From CAVSRC01 sp963730325 (GTDB taxonomy: Bacteria > Pseudomonadota > Alphaproteobacteria > Rhizobiales > Kaistiaceae), in assembly GCA_963730325.1 (NCBI GenBank), contig CAVSRC010000007.1:310001-374000 (forward strand): a DNA stretch of 64,000 nucleotides, given 5' to 3'. Shown here piece after piece: positions 32,249 through 41,652 of this stretch. The notes beneath the pieces are model-generated. The model was not told the DNA's origin and made no database searches. It was given only the letters and a program-made list of their open reading frames with translations. Position 1 is the first letter of the stretch. Each line of letters starts with the position of its first letter. A program made the translations under genes and the position numbers.

Positions 32249-34693
32249 ATGCAATACGGCCATTTCGACGACGCGGCCCGTGAGTATGTCATCACGCGGC
32301 CCGACACGCCGCTGCCCTGGATCAACTATATCGGCTGCCAGGACTATTTCGGCATCCTGTCGGCGACCGCCGGGGGCTACTCCTATTATCGCGATGCGCG
32401 GCTGCGCCGCATCACCCGCGGCCGCTACAACAACGTGCCGATGGATTTCGGCGGCCGCTACATCTATCTGCGCGACGATGCCAGCGGCGAATACTGGTCG
32501 CCGTCGTGGATGCCCACACAGAGCGACCTCGATTTCTTCGAGTGCCGGCACGGCATGGGCTACAGCATCATTTCCTCGAAGCGCGCGGGAATCGCGGCCA
32601 GCACGCGCTATTTCGTGCCGCTCGACGAGACGCTGGAGATCTGGCAGCTGACGCTCAAGAACGAGCGCGCCGAAGAGGCGGCGCTCTCGGTCTTCTCCTC
32701 GGTCGAATTCTGCCTGTGGGAAGCCAACGACGACGCCACCAATTTCCAGCGCAACCTCAATACCGGCCAGGTGGAGGTGGTCGACGAGGTCATCTATCAC
32801 AAGACCGAATATCGCGAGCGGCGCAACCATTTCGCCTGGTTCGCCTGTTCCGAAAAACTCGCCGGCTTCGACACGCAGCGCGAAGCCTTTCTCGGTCCCT
32901 GGCGCGGCTGGGACAGGCCGCAGGCGGTGGCGCGCGGCAAGGCATCGAACGCGATCGCGCACGGCTGGTCGCCGATCGGGTCGCACCACGTCAAGGTCGC
33001 GCTCAAGCCAGGCGAGAGCCGGCAGATCGTCTTTGCGCTCGGCTATCACGAGAATCCCGAGGGCGAGAAGTTCGATCCGCCGGGCTCGCAGGTCATCGAC
33101 AAGAGACTGGTCGTACCGACGATTGCCCGCTACCGCGACCCGGCCAATGTCGATGCGGCGTTTGCGGCGCTCGCCGCCTATTGGGACAAGCTCCTCGGCA
33201 TCTATCAGGTTGCCTCGCCGGATGTGCATGCCAACCGCATGGTCAACATCTGGAACGCCTATCAGTGCATGGCGACCTTCAACATGTCGCGCTCGGCCTC
33301 GACCTTCGAGTCGGGCATCGGCCGCGGCCTCGGCTTCCGCGATTCCAATCAGGACCTGCTCGGCTTCGTGCACATGGTGCCGGAGCGGGCGCGCCAGCGC
33401 ATTCTCGATCTGGCGGCCACGCAGCAGACAAGCGGTGGCGCCTATCACCAGTATCAGCCGCTGACCAAGAAGGGGAATGATGCCGTCGGCGGCAACTTCA
33501 ACGACGATCCCCATTGGCTGGTGATCGGCGTCGCGCAATATCTCAAGGAGACCGGCGATTTCGCCATCCTCGACGAGAGGGTGCCTTTCGATTCGACGCC
33601 GGGTAGCGAAGTGCCGCTTTATGCGCACCTACAGCGCTCGATCCGGTACGCGCTCGATCGGCTGGGGCCGCACGGCCTGCCGCTCATCGGCCGCGCCGAC
33701 TGGAACGACTGCCTCAACCTCAACTGCTTCTCCGACACCCCCGGCGAGAGCTTCCAGACCACGACGAGCAAGGACGGCAAGATCGCCGAATCGGTGTTCA
33801 TCGGCGGGCTGATGGTGCTGTCGGCCAGGGAACTGGCGGATATCGCCGGGCTTCGCGGCAAGTCGGACGATGCCGCCTTCTATCTGGATGTCGCGAAGAA
33901 GATGGATGCCGCGGTGCGCGAGCATGGCTGGGACGGCCAATGGTTCGTGCGCGCCTATGACGATTTCGGCCGCAAGGTCGGCTCGCAGGAATGCGAGGAG
34001 GGCAAGATCTATATCGAGCCGCAAGGCTTCTGTGCGCTTGCCGGCATCGGTCTCGACGACGGCAAGGCACGCAAGGCGCTCGATTCGGTAGCGAAGCATC
34101 TGGCCACGCCGCACGGCATCGTGCTGCTGCAGCCGGCCTATACGCGCTACTACATCGAATATGGCGAGATCTCGACCTATCCGCCGGGCTACAAGGAAAA
34201 CGCCGGCATCTTCTGCCACAACAATCCGTGGGTGATGATCGCCGAGGCCAGGCTCGGCGACGGCGACAAGGCGTTCGACTACTATTCCCGCATCAACCCG
34301 TCGGCGCGCGAGGCGATCAGCGAGGTGCATCGCTGCGAGCCCTATGTCTATGCGCAGATGATCGCCGGGCGCGATGCACCCAGCCACGGCGAGGCCAAGA
34401 ACTCCTGGCTCACCGGCACCGCGGCCTGGAACTACTACGCCATCACCCAATGGATTCTCGGGGTGAGGCCGGACTATGAGGGCCTCAGGATCGCTCCGGT
34501 GGTGCCCAGGGACTGGCCGGGCTTCACCGTCAGCCGCACCTTCCGCGGCGTGACTTACGACATAGAGGTGGAACGCGCCGGGCCAGGGAACGCGGTCAGC
34601 CTGACGGTGGACGGCAAGCCGATCGCCGGCAACCTCGTGCCGCTGCCGGACAAGGGGACCAGGACGGTCAGGGTCGTGGCAGTGATCGGCTGA
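32249..34693 (+). CDS. GH94 glycoside phosphorylase, cellobiose-phosphorylase-like
   Basis: An 814-residue phosphorylase that would split a beta-linked disaccharide with phosphate to sugar-1-phosphate and free sugar. The start MQYGHFDDAAREYVITRPDTPLPWINYIG is the hallmark N-terminus of cellobiose phosphorylases; YYRDARLRRITRGRYNNVPMDFGGRYIYLRD follows. The catalytic acid lies in the A-D-W-N-D motif at residues 483-487. The length fits the short (about 800 residue) branch, not the 1,000-residue-plus NdvB-like type. The ATG at 32249 has GGGGAAG ahead. No signal peptide, so it acts in the cytoplasm. Cellobiose is the best guess; other substrates in GH94 (chitobiose, cellobionate) cannot be excluded from sequence. 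Confidence 0.85.
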   Translation: MQYGHFDDAAREYVITRPDTPLPWINYIGCQDYFGILSATAGGYSYYRDARLRRITRGRYNNVPMDFGGRYIYLRDDASGEYWSPSWMPTQSDLDFFECRHGMGYSIISSKRAGIAASTRYFVPLDETLEIWQLTLKNERAEEAALSVFSSVEFCLWEANDDATNFQRNLNTGQVEVVDEVIYHKTEYRERRNHFAWFACSEKLAGFDTQREAFLGPWRGWDRPQAVARGKASNAIAHGWSPIGSHHVKVALKPGESRQIVFALGYHENPEGEKFDPPGSQVIDKRLVVPTIARYRDPANVDAAFAALAAYWDKLLGIYQVASPDVHANRMVNIWNAYQCMATFNMSRSASTFESGIGRGLGFRDSNQDLLGFVHMVPERARQRILDLAATQQTSGGAYHQYQPLTKKGNDAVGGNFNDDPHWLVIGVAQYLKETGDFAILDERVPFDSTPGSEVPLYAHLQRSIRYALDRLGPHGLPLIGRADWNDCLNLNCFSDTPGESFQTTTSKDGKIAESVFIGGLMVLSARELADIAGLRGKSDDAAFYLDVAKKMDAAVREHGWDGQWFVRAYDDFGRKVGSQECEEGKIYIEPQGFCALAGIGLDDGKARKALDSVAKHLATPHGIVLLQPAYTRYYIEYGEISTYPPGYKENAGIFCHNNPWVMIAEARLGDGDKAFDYYSRINPSAREAISEVHRCEPYVYAQMIAGRDAPSHGEAKNSWLTGTAAWNYYAITQWILGVRPDYEGLRIAPVVPRDWPGFTVSRTFRGVTYDIEVERAGPGNAVSLTVDGKPIAGNLVPLPDKGTRTVRVVAVIG

Positions 34694-34721
34694 TCTGTCG
34701 GAAACAGCGCGAACCCTGCGC

Positions 34722-35792
34722 TCAAAGCTTGCGAAGATCGGCCATGGGGCGCACGGCCTGACCAGCAGACCGCCGGCGGGCGGTGCTCTCTCTGGGCATC
34801 ACCGTGTGGCCGATGTCCACCAATCGCGCCTCCGGCCCACGCCCCTCGATTGCCTGAAGCAGCATGTCGATGGCGCGACGGCCCATTTCCCCGCGGTTGG
34901 TCAAAACGCTGGTCAGGCTGGGTTGCGTCGCACTCATGATCTCGAAATCGTTGAAGCCGCATATGCCAAGCTCATCCGGGACGGAAAGCCGGCGTCGCTG
35001 GCTCTCGAAAAGCACGCCTACCGCAAGGTCGTCGTTGATGCAGAAGACGGCGTCGACATCCGGCCGGCGTCCAAGCAGATCGCCGAGCAGGTGCGCGCCA
35101 AGCGTGGCCGACGAGGGATGCGTCGTCGTCACGATCAGCCGTTCGTCGAGCAGGCCGGCTTCGTTCAATGCGTCCTTGAAGCCCTGCAGGCGACGGCCCG
35201 TGCGCGGATCCATGCGGGCGCCGATGAAGCCGATCCGGCGATAGCCCTGCTCGATCAGGTGCAGAACCGCGTCATGGGCGGCACGCCGGTGAGAGAAGCC
35301 GACCATCATGTCCACCGGGTCGTCGCCGGTTTCCATGATCTGCACGATCGGACAGTCGGCCTCGTCGAGAAGCTTGCGCGCCGCCCGAGATTGATCGAAT
35401 CCGGTGACGATCAGCCCGGCCGGCCGCTGGCTGAGGAACGTGCGCAGCAGTCTCTCCTCCTCCATCGCCGAATAGCGCGTATTGCCAAGCTGGAGCTGGT
35501 ATCGCGTTCCCTCGATGGCGTCGTACATGCCACGCAGCACATCCGAGTAGACGTTGTTGGTCACCGAAGGAATGAGGGCGCCGACGACGTTGGTGCGCCT
35601 GGAGGCAAGCGCCTGAGCGGCGTAGTTCGGCACGTAGCCGAGGTCGGCCACCGCCTTCTCGATACGCGCGAGGGTATCGCCCGAAACCAGCGACGGATCA
35701 TATAAGGCGCGCGACACGGTGGCAGCGCTTACAGACGCCGCCGAAGCCACATCTGAAAGCGTGATCTTCCCGTGTTTTCTAGGCTTTTTCAC
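34722..35792 (-). CDS. LacI/GntR-family transcriptional repressor
   Basis: A 356-residue LacI-type regulator. The HTH at residues 10-30 reads ITLSDVASAASVSAATVSRAL with the hinge LGYVPNYAAQALASRRT; the remainder is a periplasmic-binding-protein-like effector domain. The closest relatives include gluconate repressors (GntR), consistent with the gluconokinase gene it faces. Matching operators lie at 35843-35856 in the divergent region and at 32151-32164 before the GH94 gene, so it likely represses both units until a sugar or sugar acid binds. It converges with the GH94 gene. Confidence 0.88.
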   Translation of the reverse strand: MKKPRKHGKITLSDVASAASVSAATVSRALYDPSLVSGDTLARIEKAVADLGYVPNYAAQALASRRTNVVGALIPSVTNNVYSDVLRGMYDAIEGTRYQLQLGNTRYSAMEEERLLRTFLSQRPAGLIVTGFDQSRAARKLLDEADCPIVQIMETGDDPVDMMVGFSHRRAAHDAVLHLIEQGYRRIGFIGARMDPRTGRRLQGFKDALNEAGLLDERLIVTTTHPSSATLGAHLLGDLLGRRPDVDAVFCINDDLAVGVLFESQRRRLSVPDELGICGFNDFEIMSATQPSLTSVLTNRGEMGRRAIDMLLQAIEGRGPEARLVDIGHTVMPRESTARRRSAGQAVRPMADLRKL

Positions 35793-35835
35793 CGTATCTC
35801 CCTTGCTGTGGCGATGTTAGGTCGAAACAGCGGTG

Positions 35836-35857
35836 TTGACAATGTAAGCGCTTTCAT
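35836..35857. promoter_or_regulatory. LacI-type operator overlapping gntK-TRAP promoter
   Basis: The core TGTAAGCGCTTTCA at 35843-35856 sits inside the near-palindrome ATGTAAGCGCTTTCAT and touches a TTGACA (-35) at 35836-35841. It lies in the divergent region between the lacI-type gene and gntK and should control both. Same arms as the site before the GH94 gene. Confidence 0.75.
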
Positions 35858-35889
35858 GGTTTGACGGGGCTGGGAGGACTATCGAGAGC

Positions 35890-36507
35890 GTGTGCGAACC
35901 TCGGAAATCCGGCGACATCGGCGCCTCGCGATTCTTCGTGTTCATGGGCGTCTGCGGCACCGGCAAGTCGACGGTCGCCGCGGCCGCGGCGGAAGCGCTG
36001 TCGGGCGCCTTCGTGGAATCCGACGAACTGCATCCTCCCGCAAATGTTAAGGCAATGTCCGAGGGCCGGCCGTTGACCGACGCGCAGCGCTGGCCGTGGC
36101 TGGAAGCGGTCTGCGAAGCGGCGCTCGCCGTCGATGGCGAGCGCCCGGTGATGATCGCCTGCTCGGCGCTGGCGCGGCGCTACCGCGACTTCATCCGCGC
36201 GCGCCTGCCGCGCGTGATCTTCGTCCATTTGCACGGAACGTCCGATGTCATCCGTGGCCGCATGATGCGCCGCCCGTCGCATTTCATGCCGCCGACCTTG
36301 TTGGAGAGCCAACTCGCCACGCTCGAACCGCCCGAGGGCGAATCCGACAGTTGCAGTCTCAACATCGATGGCGCGCGGGACGCGGTCATAGCGCAAGCCA
36401 TCTCGATCTGCCGGCGGCACATCGCCGCCATGCCGCAGGGTGCGCCAGGCGCGCCGAACGAAAGCGGGACCGAACCGCAAATCAGAAGGAGGAAGGACCA
36501 TGCTTAG
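35890..36507 (+). CDS. gntK: Gluconokinase (GntK type)
   Basis: A 205-residue P-loop kinase phosphorylating gluconate to 6-phosphogluconate. GVCGTGKST is the Walker A loop near residue 20; ESDELHPPANVKAMSEGRPLTD is the GntK-specific substrate segment; RRPSHFMPPTLLESQ is another signature. The start is a GTG at 35890 with GGGAGGA 11 bp ahead. The end overlaps the next gene by 8 bp, so TRAP substrate-binding protein and kinase are translationally coupled. The C-terminal 25 residues after the conserved end are unusually polar. Confidence 0.92.
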   Translation: MCEPRKSGDIGASRFFVFMGVCGTGKSTVAAAAAEALSGAFVESDELHPPANVKAMSEGRPLTDAQRWPWLEAVCEAALAVDGERPVMIACSALARRYRDFIRARLPRVIFVHLHGTSDVIRGRMMRRPSHFMPPTLLESQLATLEPPEGESDSCSLNIDGARDAVIAQAISICRRHIAAMPQGAPGAPNESGTEPQIRRRKDHA

Positions 36508-37522
36508 AACCGCAGTGAAACTGTCCATCGCGGCCGTTGCCGCGTCGCTGCTTGCCAGCACCGCGCTGGCTCAGAACTATACGTTCAAGTTCCAGTCGAG
36601 CGATCCGGCTGGCAATCCAAACTTCGTCCTGCAGCAGGAGTGGGCGAAGAGCGTCGGTGAGATGACTGACGGCCAGATCACGATCAGCTTGTTGCCCGTC
36701 GAATCCATCGTCGGTCACGCCGAGACGCAAGACGCCATCGCGGCCGGCATTCTCGACGGCCACATCACCGACGTTTCCTACTTCTCCGGCAAGGACCCGG
36801 CCTTTGGCCTGATCGCCAATCCGGTCGGTGCGTGGTCCGATCCGCATACCATGCTCGACTTCATGCGCAGTGGCGGCGGCGGCGAACTGATGCAGAAGCT
36901 GGATGGTGAATATGGCCTGCACTTCATCGGCGCTACGACGCCGGGCCTCGAAGCGTTGGTTTCCAAGGTGCCGCTGGATAGCGTCGCCGACCTGAAGGGC
37001 CTGAAGATTCGCGCGCCGGAAGGTTTGGTGGCGAACGTGTTCGCAGCCGCAGGCGCCGCGCCGGTCAACCTTCCCGGCTCGGAAGTCTACACGGCGCTCG
37101 ACAAGGGCGTCATCGAGGCGGCCGACTACACCGTCTTTTCGACCAACCAGGCCCAGGGCCTCAACGACATCGCGCCGAACCCGGTCTATCCCGGATTCCA
37201 CTCGCTGCCGCTGGTGGAAATCGCCATCAGTTCGAAGGACTGGGACATGCTGCCGGCGGACCTTCAGGACAAGCTGACCCAGTCGGTCGCCGCATTCGCC
37301 GACCATGAACTCGAGGTGCTCCAGAAGCGCGACGAGGAAGCCGTGGCGGAGGCCAAGGCGGGCGGCAAGATCCACATCCACGACTGGTCCAAGGAAGAGC
37401 GTGCGAAGTTCACCACCATCGCCCAGGGCGAGTGGGAGAAGGTCGCGGCCAAGTCGGACAACGCCCAGCAGGTCTTCGACGTCCTGACGAAGTACCTCAA
37501 GGACAACGGCCTGATGAACTAA
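36500..37522 (+). CDS. TRAP transporter substrate-binding protein (DctP family)
   Basis: A 340-residue periplasmic binding protein for a tripartite ATP-independent transporter. A signal peptide occupies residues 1-24 and ends A-L-A before QNYTFKFQ. The conserved carboxylate-clamping arginine lies in LKGLKIRAPEGL and the C-terminal hinge region matches the family. The ATG at 36500 has AGGAGGAAGG ahead. Gene context with gluconokinase and a gluconate-type repressor suggests gluconate or a similar sugar acid as ligand; this is inference. Confidence 0.9.
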   Translation: MLRTAVKLSIAAVAASLLASTALAQNYTFKFQSSDPAGNPNFVLQQEWAKSVGEMTDGQITISLLPVESIVGHAETQDAIAAGILDGHITDVSYFSGKDPAFGLIANPVGAWSDPHTMLDFMRSGGGGELMQKLDGEYGLHFIGATTPGLEALVSKVPLDSVADLKGLKIRAPEGLVANVFAAAGAAPVNLPGSEVYTALDKGVIEAADYTVFSTNQAQGLNDIAPNPVYPGFHSLPLVEIAISSKDWDMLPADLQDKLTQSVAAFADHELEVLQKRDEEAVAEAKAGGKIHIHDWSKEERAKFTTIAQGEWEKVAAKSDNAQQVFDVLTKYLKDNGLMN

Positions 37523-37530
37523 GGTCTCTC

Positions 37531-37559
37531 AAGCCGGCGGGCGCAACGCCCGCCGGCTT
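37531..37559 (+). other. Strong intercistronic hairpin between dctP and dctQ genes
   Basis: A 13-bp perfect stem AAGCCGGCGGGCG/CGCCCGCCGGCTT with a CAA loop, not followed by a T run. It begins 8 bp after the binding-protein stop. It probably stabilises the upstream mRNA and limits expression of the membrane subunits so that the binding protein is made in excess. Confidence 0.7.
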
Positions 37560-37583
37560 CATTCAGCACAGAGGGCTGCTGAC

Positions 37584-38177
37584 ATGTCTCACGACCAATC
37601 CTCCGGCACCGACGACGTTGAAGACGCTCTTCCGACGCATACCCTTGCCGACGAAAGCGCCATCCGCGAAGCCGGATTCCTGGGACGTATCATTCAGAAG
37701 GGCGGCGTCTTCATTGCCGGCCTTTTCCTCGTCTCCGCCACCATCACCGTCTTCGAAGTCTTCATGCGCTATGCGCTCGACGCACCCACGCTCTGGGTGA
37801 CCGAGACGACGATCTTCCTGTGCGCGCTGGCCTTCATCTATGGCGGCCTCTATGCCGTGGTGCGTGACCGGCATATCCGTGTCGTCCTGATCTACAACGC
37901 CCTGCCGCCGGGCTGGCGCCGCGTCTTCGACATCGGCATCTCGATCCTCTGCCTGATCTCGGCGTCCTTCTTCGCCTGGGCAAGCTGGACCTGGGTCGCC
38001 CGGTCCTGGTGGGCGCCGGGTGGCAGGCTGCGCCTGCAGGGTACCGGAAGCGCCTGGAACCCACCGACGCCGGCGCTGCTCAAGGCCTTCCTGATGATCG
38101 TCATGATCGTCATGGCCGTTCAGTTCGTGATCCTGGCGATCAACTACGCGCGGCGGGGCGGCAAGACCCATGTTTGA
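37584..38177 (+). CDS. TRAP transporter small permease (DctQ family)
   Basis: A 197-residue membrane protein with four hydrophobic segments typical of DctQ: near residues 41-60, 75-93, 110-135 and 165-190. The E-x-x-M-R-Y (EVFMRYALDAP) and WVTE motifs of the family are visible. An unusually long polar N-terminus of about 35 residues precedes the first helix. The gene overlaps the dctM-type gene by 8 bp. Confidence 0.88.
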   Translation: MSHDQSSGTDDVEDALPTHTLADESAIREAGFLGRIIQKGGVFIAGLFLVSATITVFEVFMRYALDAPTLWVTETTIFLCALAFIYGGLYAVVRDRHIRVVLIYNALPPGWRRVFDIGISILCLISASFFAWASWTWVARSWWAPGGRLRLQGTGSAWNPPTPALLKAFLMIVMIVMAVQFVILAINYARRGGKTHV

Positions 38178-39477
38178 TCTCTCCTCACTGGGAATTGCCG
38201 ACGGCACCTTGCTCATGTTCGCCATGCTGTTCGGCATGCTTCTGCTCGGCATGCCGCTGGCGTTCGTGACGCTGTTCGTCGCCCTGTTCTTCGCCGTCGG
38301 ATGGTTCGGCCCGATGGCCGTGCCGCTGATAACCGAGCGCGTCTATTCCTTCGTCACCTCCTACGTCTTCGTCTCGGTGCCGATGTTCGTGCTGATGGCG
38401 GCGATCCTCGACCGGTCGGGGATAGCGCGCGATCTGTTCGACGCGATGAAGCTGATCGCCGGGGGTCTTCGCGGCGGCGTGGCCATCCAGACCATCTTCG
38501 TGGCCGTCATCCTGGCCGCGATGAGCGGGATCGTCGGCGGCGAGATCGTGTTGCTCGGCCTGCTGGCGCTGCCCCAGATGCTGAGGCTTGGCTACAACCG
38601 TAACCTGGCGATCGGCGTGGTCTGTGCCGGTGGCGCGCTCGGCACGATGGTACCGCCGTCAATCGTGCTCATCGTCTACGGATTGACCGCCAATGTATCC
38701 ATCGGCGATCTGTTCACGGCCGCCTTCATTCCTGGCTTCATGCTGGCCGGCCTCTATGTGCTGTATGTGCTGATCCGCGCCTATCTCAATCCTTCGATTG
38801 CGCCGGTGCTCGGCAAGAATGAAATGCCGTGGCGGGAAAGGATCAGGCTCCTCAAGGGTTTGATTCTGCCGGCGCTGGTCATCACCTTCGTGCTCGGCTC
38901 GATCTATGGCGGCATCGCCTCGGTGACGGAAGCCTCCGCGGTCGGCGTTGCCGGCGTGGTCCTGTCCACCGTGATCCGCGGCGAGCTGACCTTCGAGCTC
39001 TTGCGCGGCGCCGTCGTCCAGACGCTGGCCACCTGCGGCATGATCGTGTGGATCGGCATCGGCGCCAGTGCCATCGTCGGCGTGTACAACCTCATGGGCG
39101 GCCTCGACTTCGTCAACAGCTTCTTCACCGGCATCTCGGACAACCCGATGGTGATCGTCCTGCTGATGATGGCGATCCTCTTCGTCCTCGGCATGTTCCT
39201 CGACTGGGTCGGCATCGCGCTTCTGACGCTGCCGATCTTCGTGCCGATCGTGAAAGGGCTCGGTCTCGACCCGATCTGGTTTGGGGTGGTCTTCTGCATG
39301 AACATGCAGGTGGCATTCCTGTCGCCGCCGTTCGGCCCGGCAGGGTTCTACCTGAAGAGCGTTGCGCCGCCGGAGATATCGCTGGGCGACATCTTCAAGT
39401 CGGTGCTGCCGTTCATCGGCCTTCAGGTCGTGGCGCTGAGCATGGTGCTCGTCTTCCCCGGCATCACCGGGCGTTGA
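38170..39477 (+). CDS. TRAP transporter large permease (DctM family)
   Basis: A 435-residue channel-forming subunit with about 12 membrane helices. GMPLAFVTLFVALFF at the start, the AAMSGIVGGEIVLLGLLALP region, the G-A-L-G-T-M-V-P-P-S motif and the C-terminal FLSPPFGPAGFY are family hallmarks. It overlaps the small permease gene. With the binding protein it forms a secondary, sodium-coupled importer. It ends 21 bp before the convergent glucokinase gene. Confidence 0.93.
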   Translation: MFDLSSLGIADGTLLMFAMLFGMLLLGMPLAFVTLFVALFFAVGWFGPMAVPLITERVYSFVTSYVFVSVPMFVLMAAILDRSGIARDLFDAMKLIAGGLRGGVAIQTIFVAVILAAMSGIVGGEIVLLGLLALPQMLRLGYNRNLAIGVVCAGGALGTMVPPSIVLIVYGLTANVSIGDLFTAAFIPGFMLAGLYVLYVLIRAYLNPSIAPVLGKNEMPWRERIRLLKGLILPALVITFVLGSIYGGIASVTEASAVGVAGVVLSTVIRGELTFELLRGAVVQTLATCGMIVWIGIGASAIVGVYNLMGGLDFVNSFFTGISDNPMVIVLLMMAILFVLGMFLDWVGIALLTLPIFVPIVKGLGLDPIWFGVVFCMNMQVAFLSPPFGPAGFYLKSVAPPEISLGDIFKSVLPFIGLQVVALSMVLVFPGITGR

Positions 39478-39498
39478 GGGGAGGTCGACCGCAACAGA

Positions 39499-40204
39499 TC
39501 AGCTGCTTCCGCGCGGCGTATCCCACAGCCGGAAGCCGCCCGCGAAGGCGCGCGTATTGTCGCCCAGGCGCACATGCGGCGGCAGCTCCTTCATCTTCTC
39601 GGCGTTGCCGCCGCCGAGGACGACATAATCCGGCTGGAGCGCCGCCGTGAGGTGCTCTATCGCCGCGGCAACGTGCTCGCGCCATTTCTTGGCGCCCCGC
39701 TTCTTGAGCCCGGCAAGCCCGAGATAATCCTCGAAGGTCTTGCCGTGCTTGAAGTTCAGATGGGCGATCTCCATCGGCTCGATGACGCCGTCGATGATCA
39801 TGGCGAAACCCAGCCCGGTGCCGAGACCGAGGAACAGCATGCGGCCGCCCCGGTAGCTGCCCAGCGCTTGCATGGCGGCATCGTTGACGATCCTGATCGG
39901 CCGCTCGAATGCCTTGGCATAGTCGAAGCCGACCCATCCCTTGCCGAGATTGTAGGGGTCGACGACCGGCCGGTCGTGGATGACCGGTCCCGGATAGCCC
40001 ATCGAGACGACGTCGTATGTCCAGTCCTTGCTGAGTTCGAGCACCTTGGCGACGGCCTCTGCCGCCGACATCTTCGAGCCGGACTTCGAACCTGCGCTTC
40101 TCCGAATGCGGGCTGTGCATGATCTTGATGTGCGTGCCCCCGACGTCGATCGCCAGGATGACGCGCGATTGCTTGCCGGTGGCGCGCTTTGCCTGTCTAG
40201 CCAT
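39499..40204 (-). pseudogene. ppgK: ROK-type (polyphosphate) glucokinase, frameshifted as sequenced
   Basis: A sugar kinase of the ROK/PpgK type. The frame from the ATG at 40204 gives MARQAKRATG and the phosphate motif LAIDVGGTHIKIM, then the match moves at about 40088 to the next frame starting with SGSKMSAAEAVAKVLEL and running to 39499 through GYPGPVIHDRPVVDP, the NDAAMQALG motif and FLGLGTGLGFAMI. One extra base (GAAGTCC for GAATCC) explains it. The sequence resembles actinobacterial polyphosphate glucokinase; ATP or polyphosphate as donor cannot be told. Spacing of 6 bp to zwf shows an operon. Confidence 0.75.
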
Positions 40205-40210
40205 TGCTCC

Positions 40211-41612
40211 TCACGTCCTGCTGCCGTCGCCGTTGCCGACTTCGGGGTCCGACCAGCCGCCGGCCGGGCGGGCGACCTGGGCGGCCTCCTTCGGGCCCCA
40301 TGTGCCGGGCTCGTATTGGTGGAGCGGCGTGTTGTCGCCGAGGATGCGCTCGACGATGCGCCATTGCGCCTCGGCGCTGTCCTTGCGCGCGAAGAGGGTG
40401 GTGTCGCCGATCATGGCGTCGCCGATCAGCCGCTCATAGGCGCTCATCACGTCGCCCGGCTGGTGTGCGACCAGAAGCTCGGTCTCCTCGCCGGCCATCG
40501 CCTCGCCCGGCGTCTTGGCGCGGGCGCCGAGGGCGATCGTCACGTCGGGGCCGAGGCGGAAGCGGATGTAGTTCGAGCGCCTGGCATTGTCGCCGTGGAA
40601 CACGGTCTGCGGGGGGAAATGCAGGTCGACGACGATCTCGGTCGCGGTCACCGGCAGGCACTTGCCGGCGCGCACCAGAAACGGCACGCCCTGCCAGCGC
40701 CACGAATCGATGTGGAGGCGCAGGGCTGCGAAGGTCTCGACGTCGGATTTTGGCGCAACGCCGGCTTCCTTGCGGTAGCCGCGGAACTGGCCGCGCACCA
40801 GCTGCTTCTCGCTCAGCGGGCGGATGGCGTTGAACACCTTCACCTTCTCGTCACGGACGAAGGCGCTGTCGTCGTTGATCGGGCACTCCATCGCCAGGAT
40901 GGCGACGACCTGGAGCAAATGGTTCTGGATGACGTCGCGGATGGCGCCGACCTCGTCGTAGAACTTGCCGCGCCCGGCCACGCCGAAGCTCTCGGCCATG
41001 GTGATCTGCACGCTGCGCACATAGTTGCGGTTCCAGATCGGCTCGAGGAAGGCGTTGGCGAAGCGGAAGTAGAGCAGGTTCTGGACCGGCTCCTTGCCGA
41101 GATAATGGTCGATGCGGAAGATGCTCGACTCGGGGAAGACGCTGCCCAATGTCCGGTCGAGCGCCATCGCCGATTTCAGATCGCGGCCGAAGGGCTTTTC
41201 GACCACCACCCGCGTCTGATCGACGATGCCGCAGTGGGCGAGCCCCTCGATGACGGCCGGAAACAGGCTGGGCGGAATGGCGAGATAGTAGAGCGGCCGC
41301 CGGCATCCCTTGAGCGCGGCTATGGAGCTGGTCGAAGGTCGCGGCGTCGCGGTAGTCGCCGTCAACGTAGCGCAAGAGGCCGAGCAGGCGGTCGAGCACG
41401 TCCTCCTCATAGGGGCCTGCCGTCTGCACCGCGTCGCGGGCATGGGCGCGCAGGTCGTCAAGCGTCCAGTCCGATTTCGCCACGCCGACGACCGGAACGT
41501 CGAGTTTGCCGCGCCGCGCCATGGCGTAGAGCGCGGGAAAGATCTTCTTGTGGGCAAGGTCGCCGCTGGCGCCGAACAGGACCAGTGCGTCGGATCGCGC
41601 GCGGCTGGTCAT
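40211..41612 (-). pseudogene. zwf: Glucose-6-phosphate dehydrogenase, frameshifted as sequenced
   Basis: Oxidises glucose-6-phosphate to the lactone with NADP. From the ATG at 41612 the frame gives MTSRARSDALVLFGASGDLAHKKIFPALYA, the dinucleotide fold; near 41318 an extra C moves the match to the next frame (AALKGCRRPLYYLAIPP), which carries the catalytic RIDHYLGKEPVQN motif and runs to the stop at 40211. The remaining sequence is full length (about 466 residues). An intact gene would have HSALKG at the break. Probably an indel error in an otherwise functional gene, but decay is possible. It lies between gnd and the glucokinase gene in one leftward operon. Confidence 0.85.
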
Positions 41613-41652
41613 GCCGACCTTCCGGGTTGGCTTGGCTGACAATGAGGGAGAG

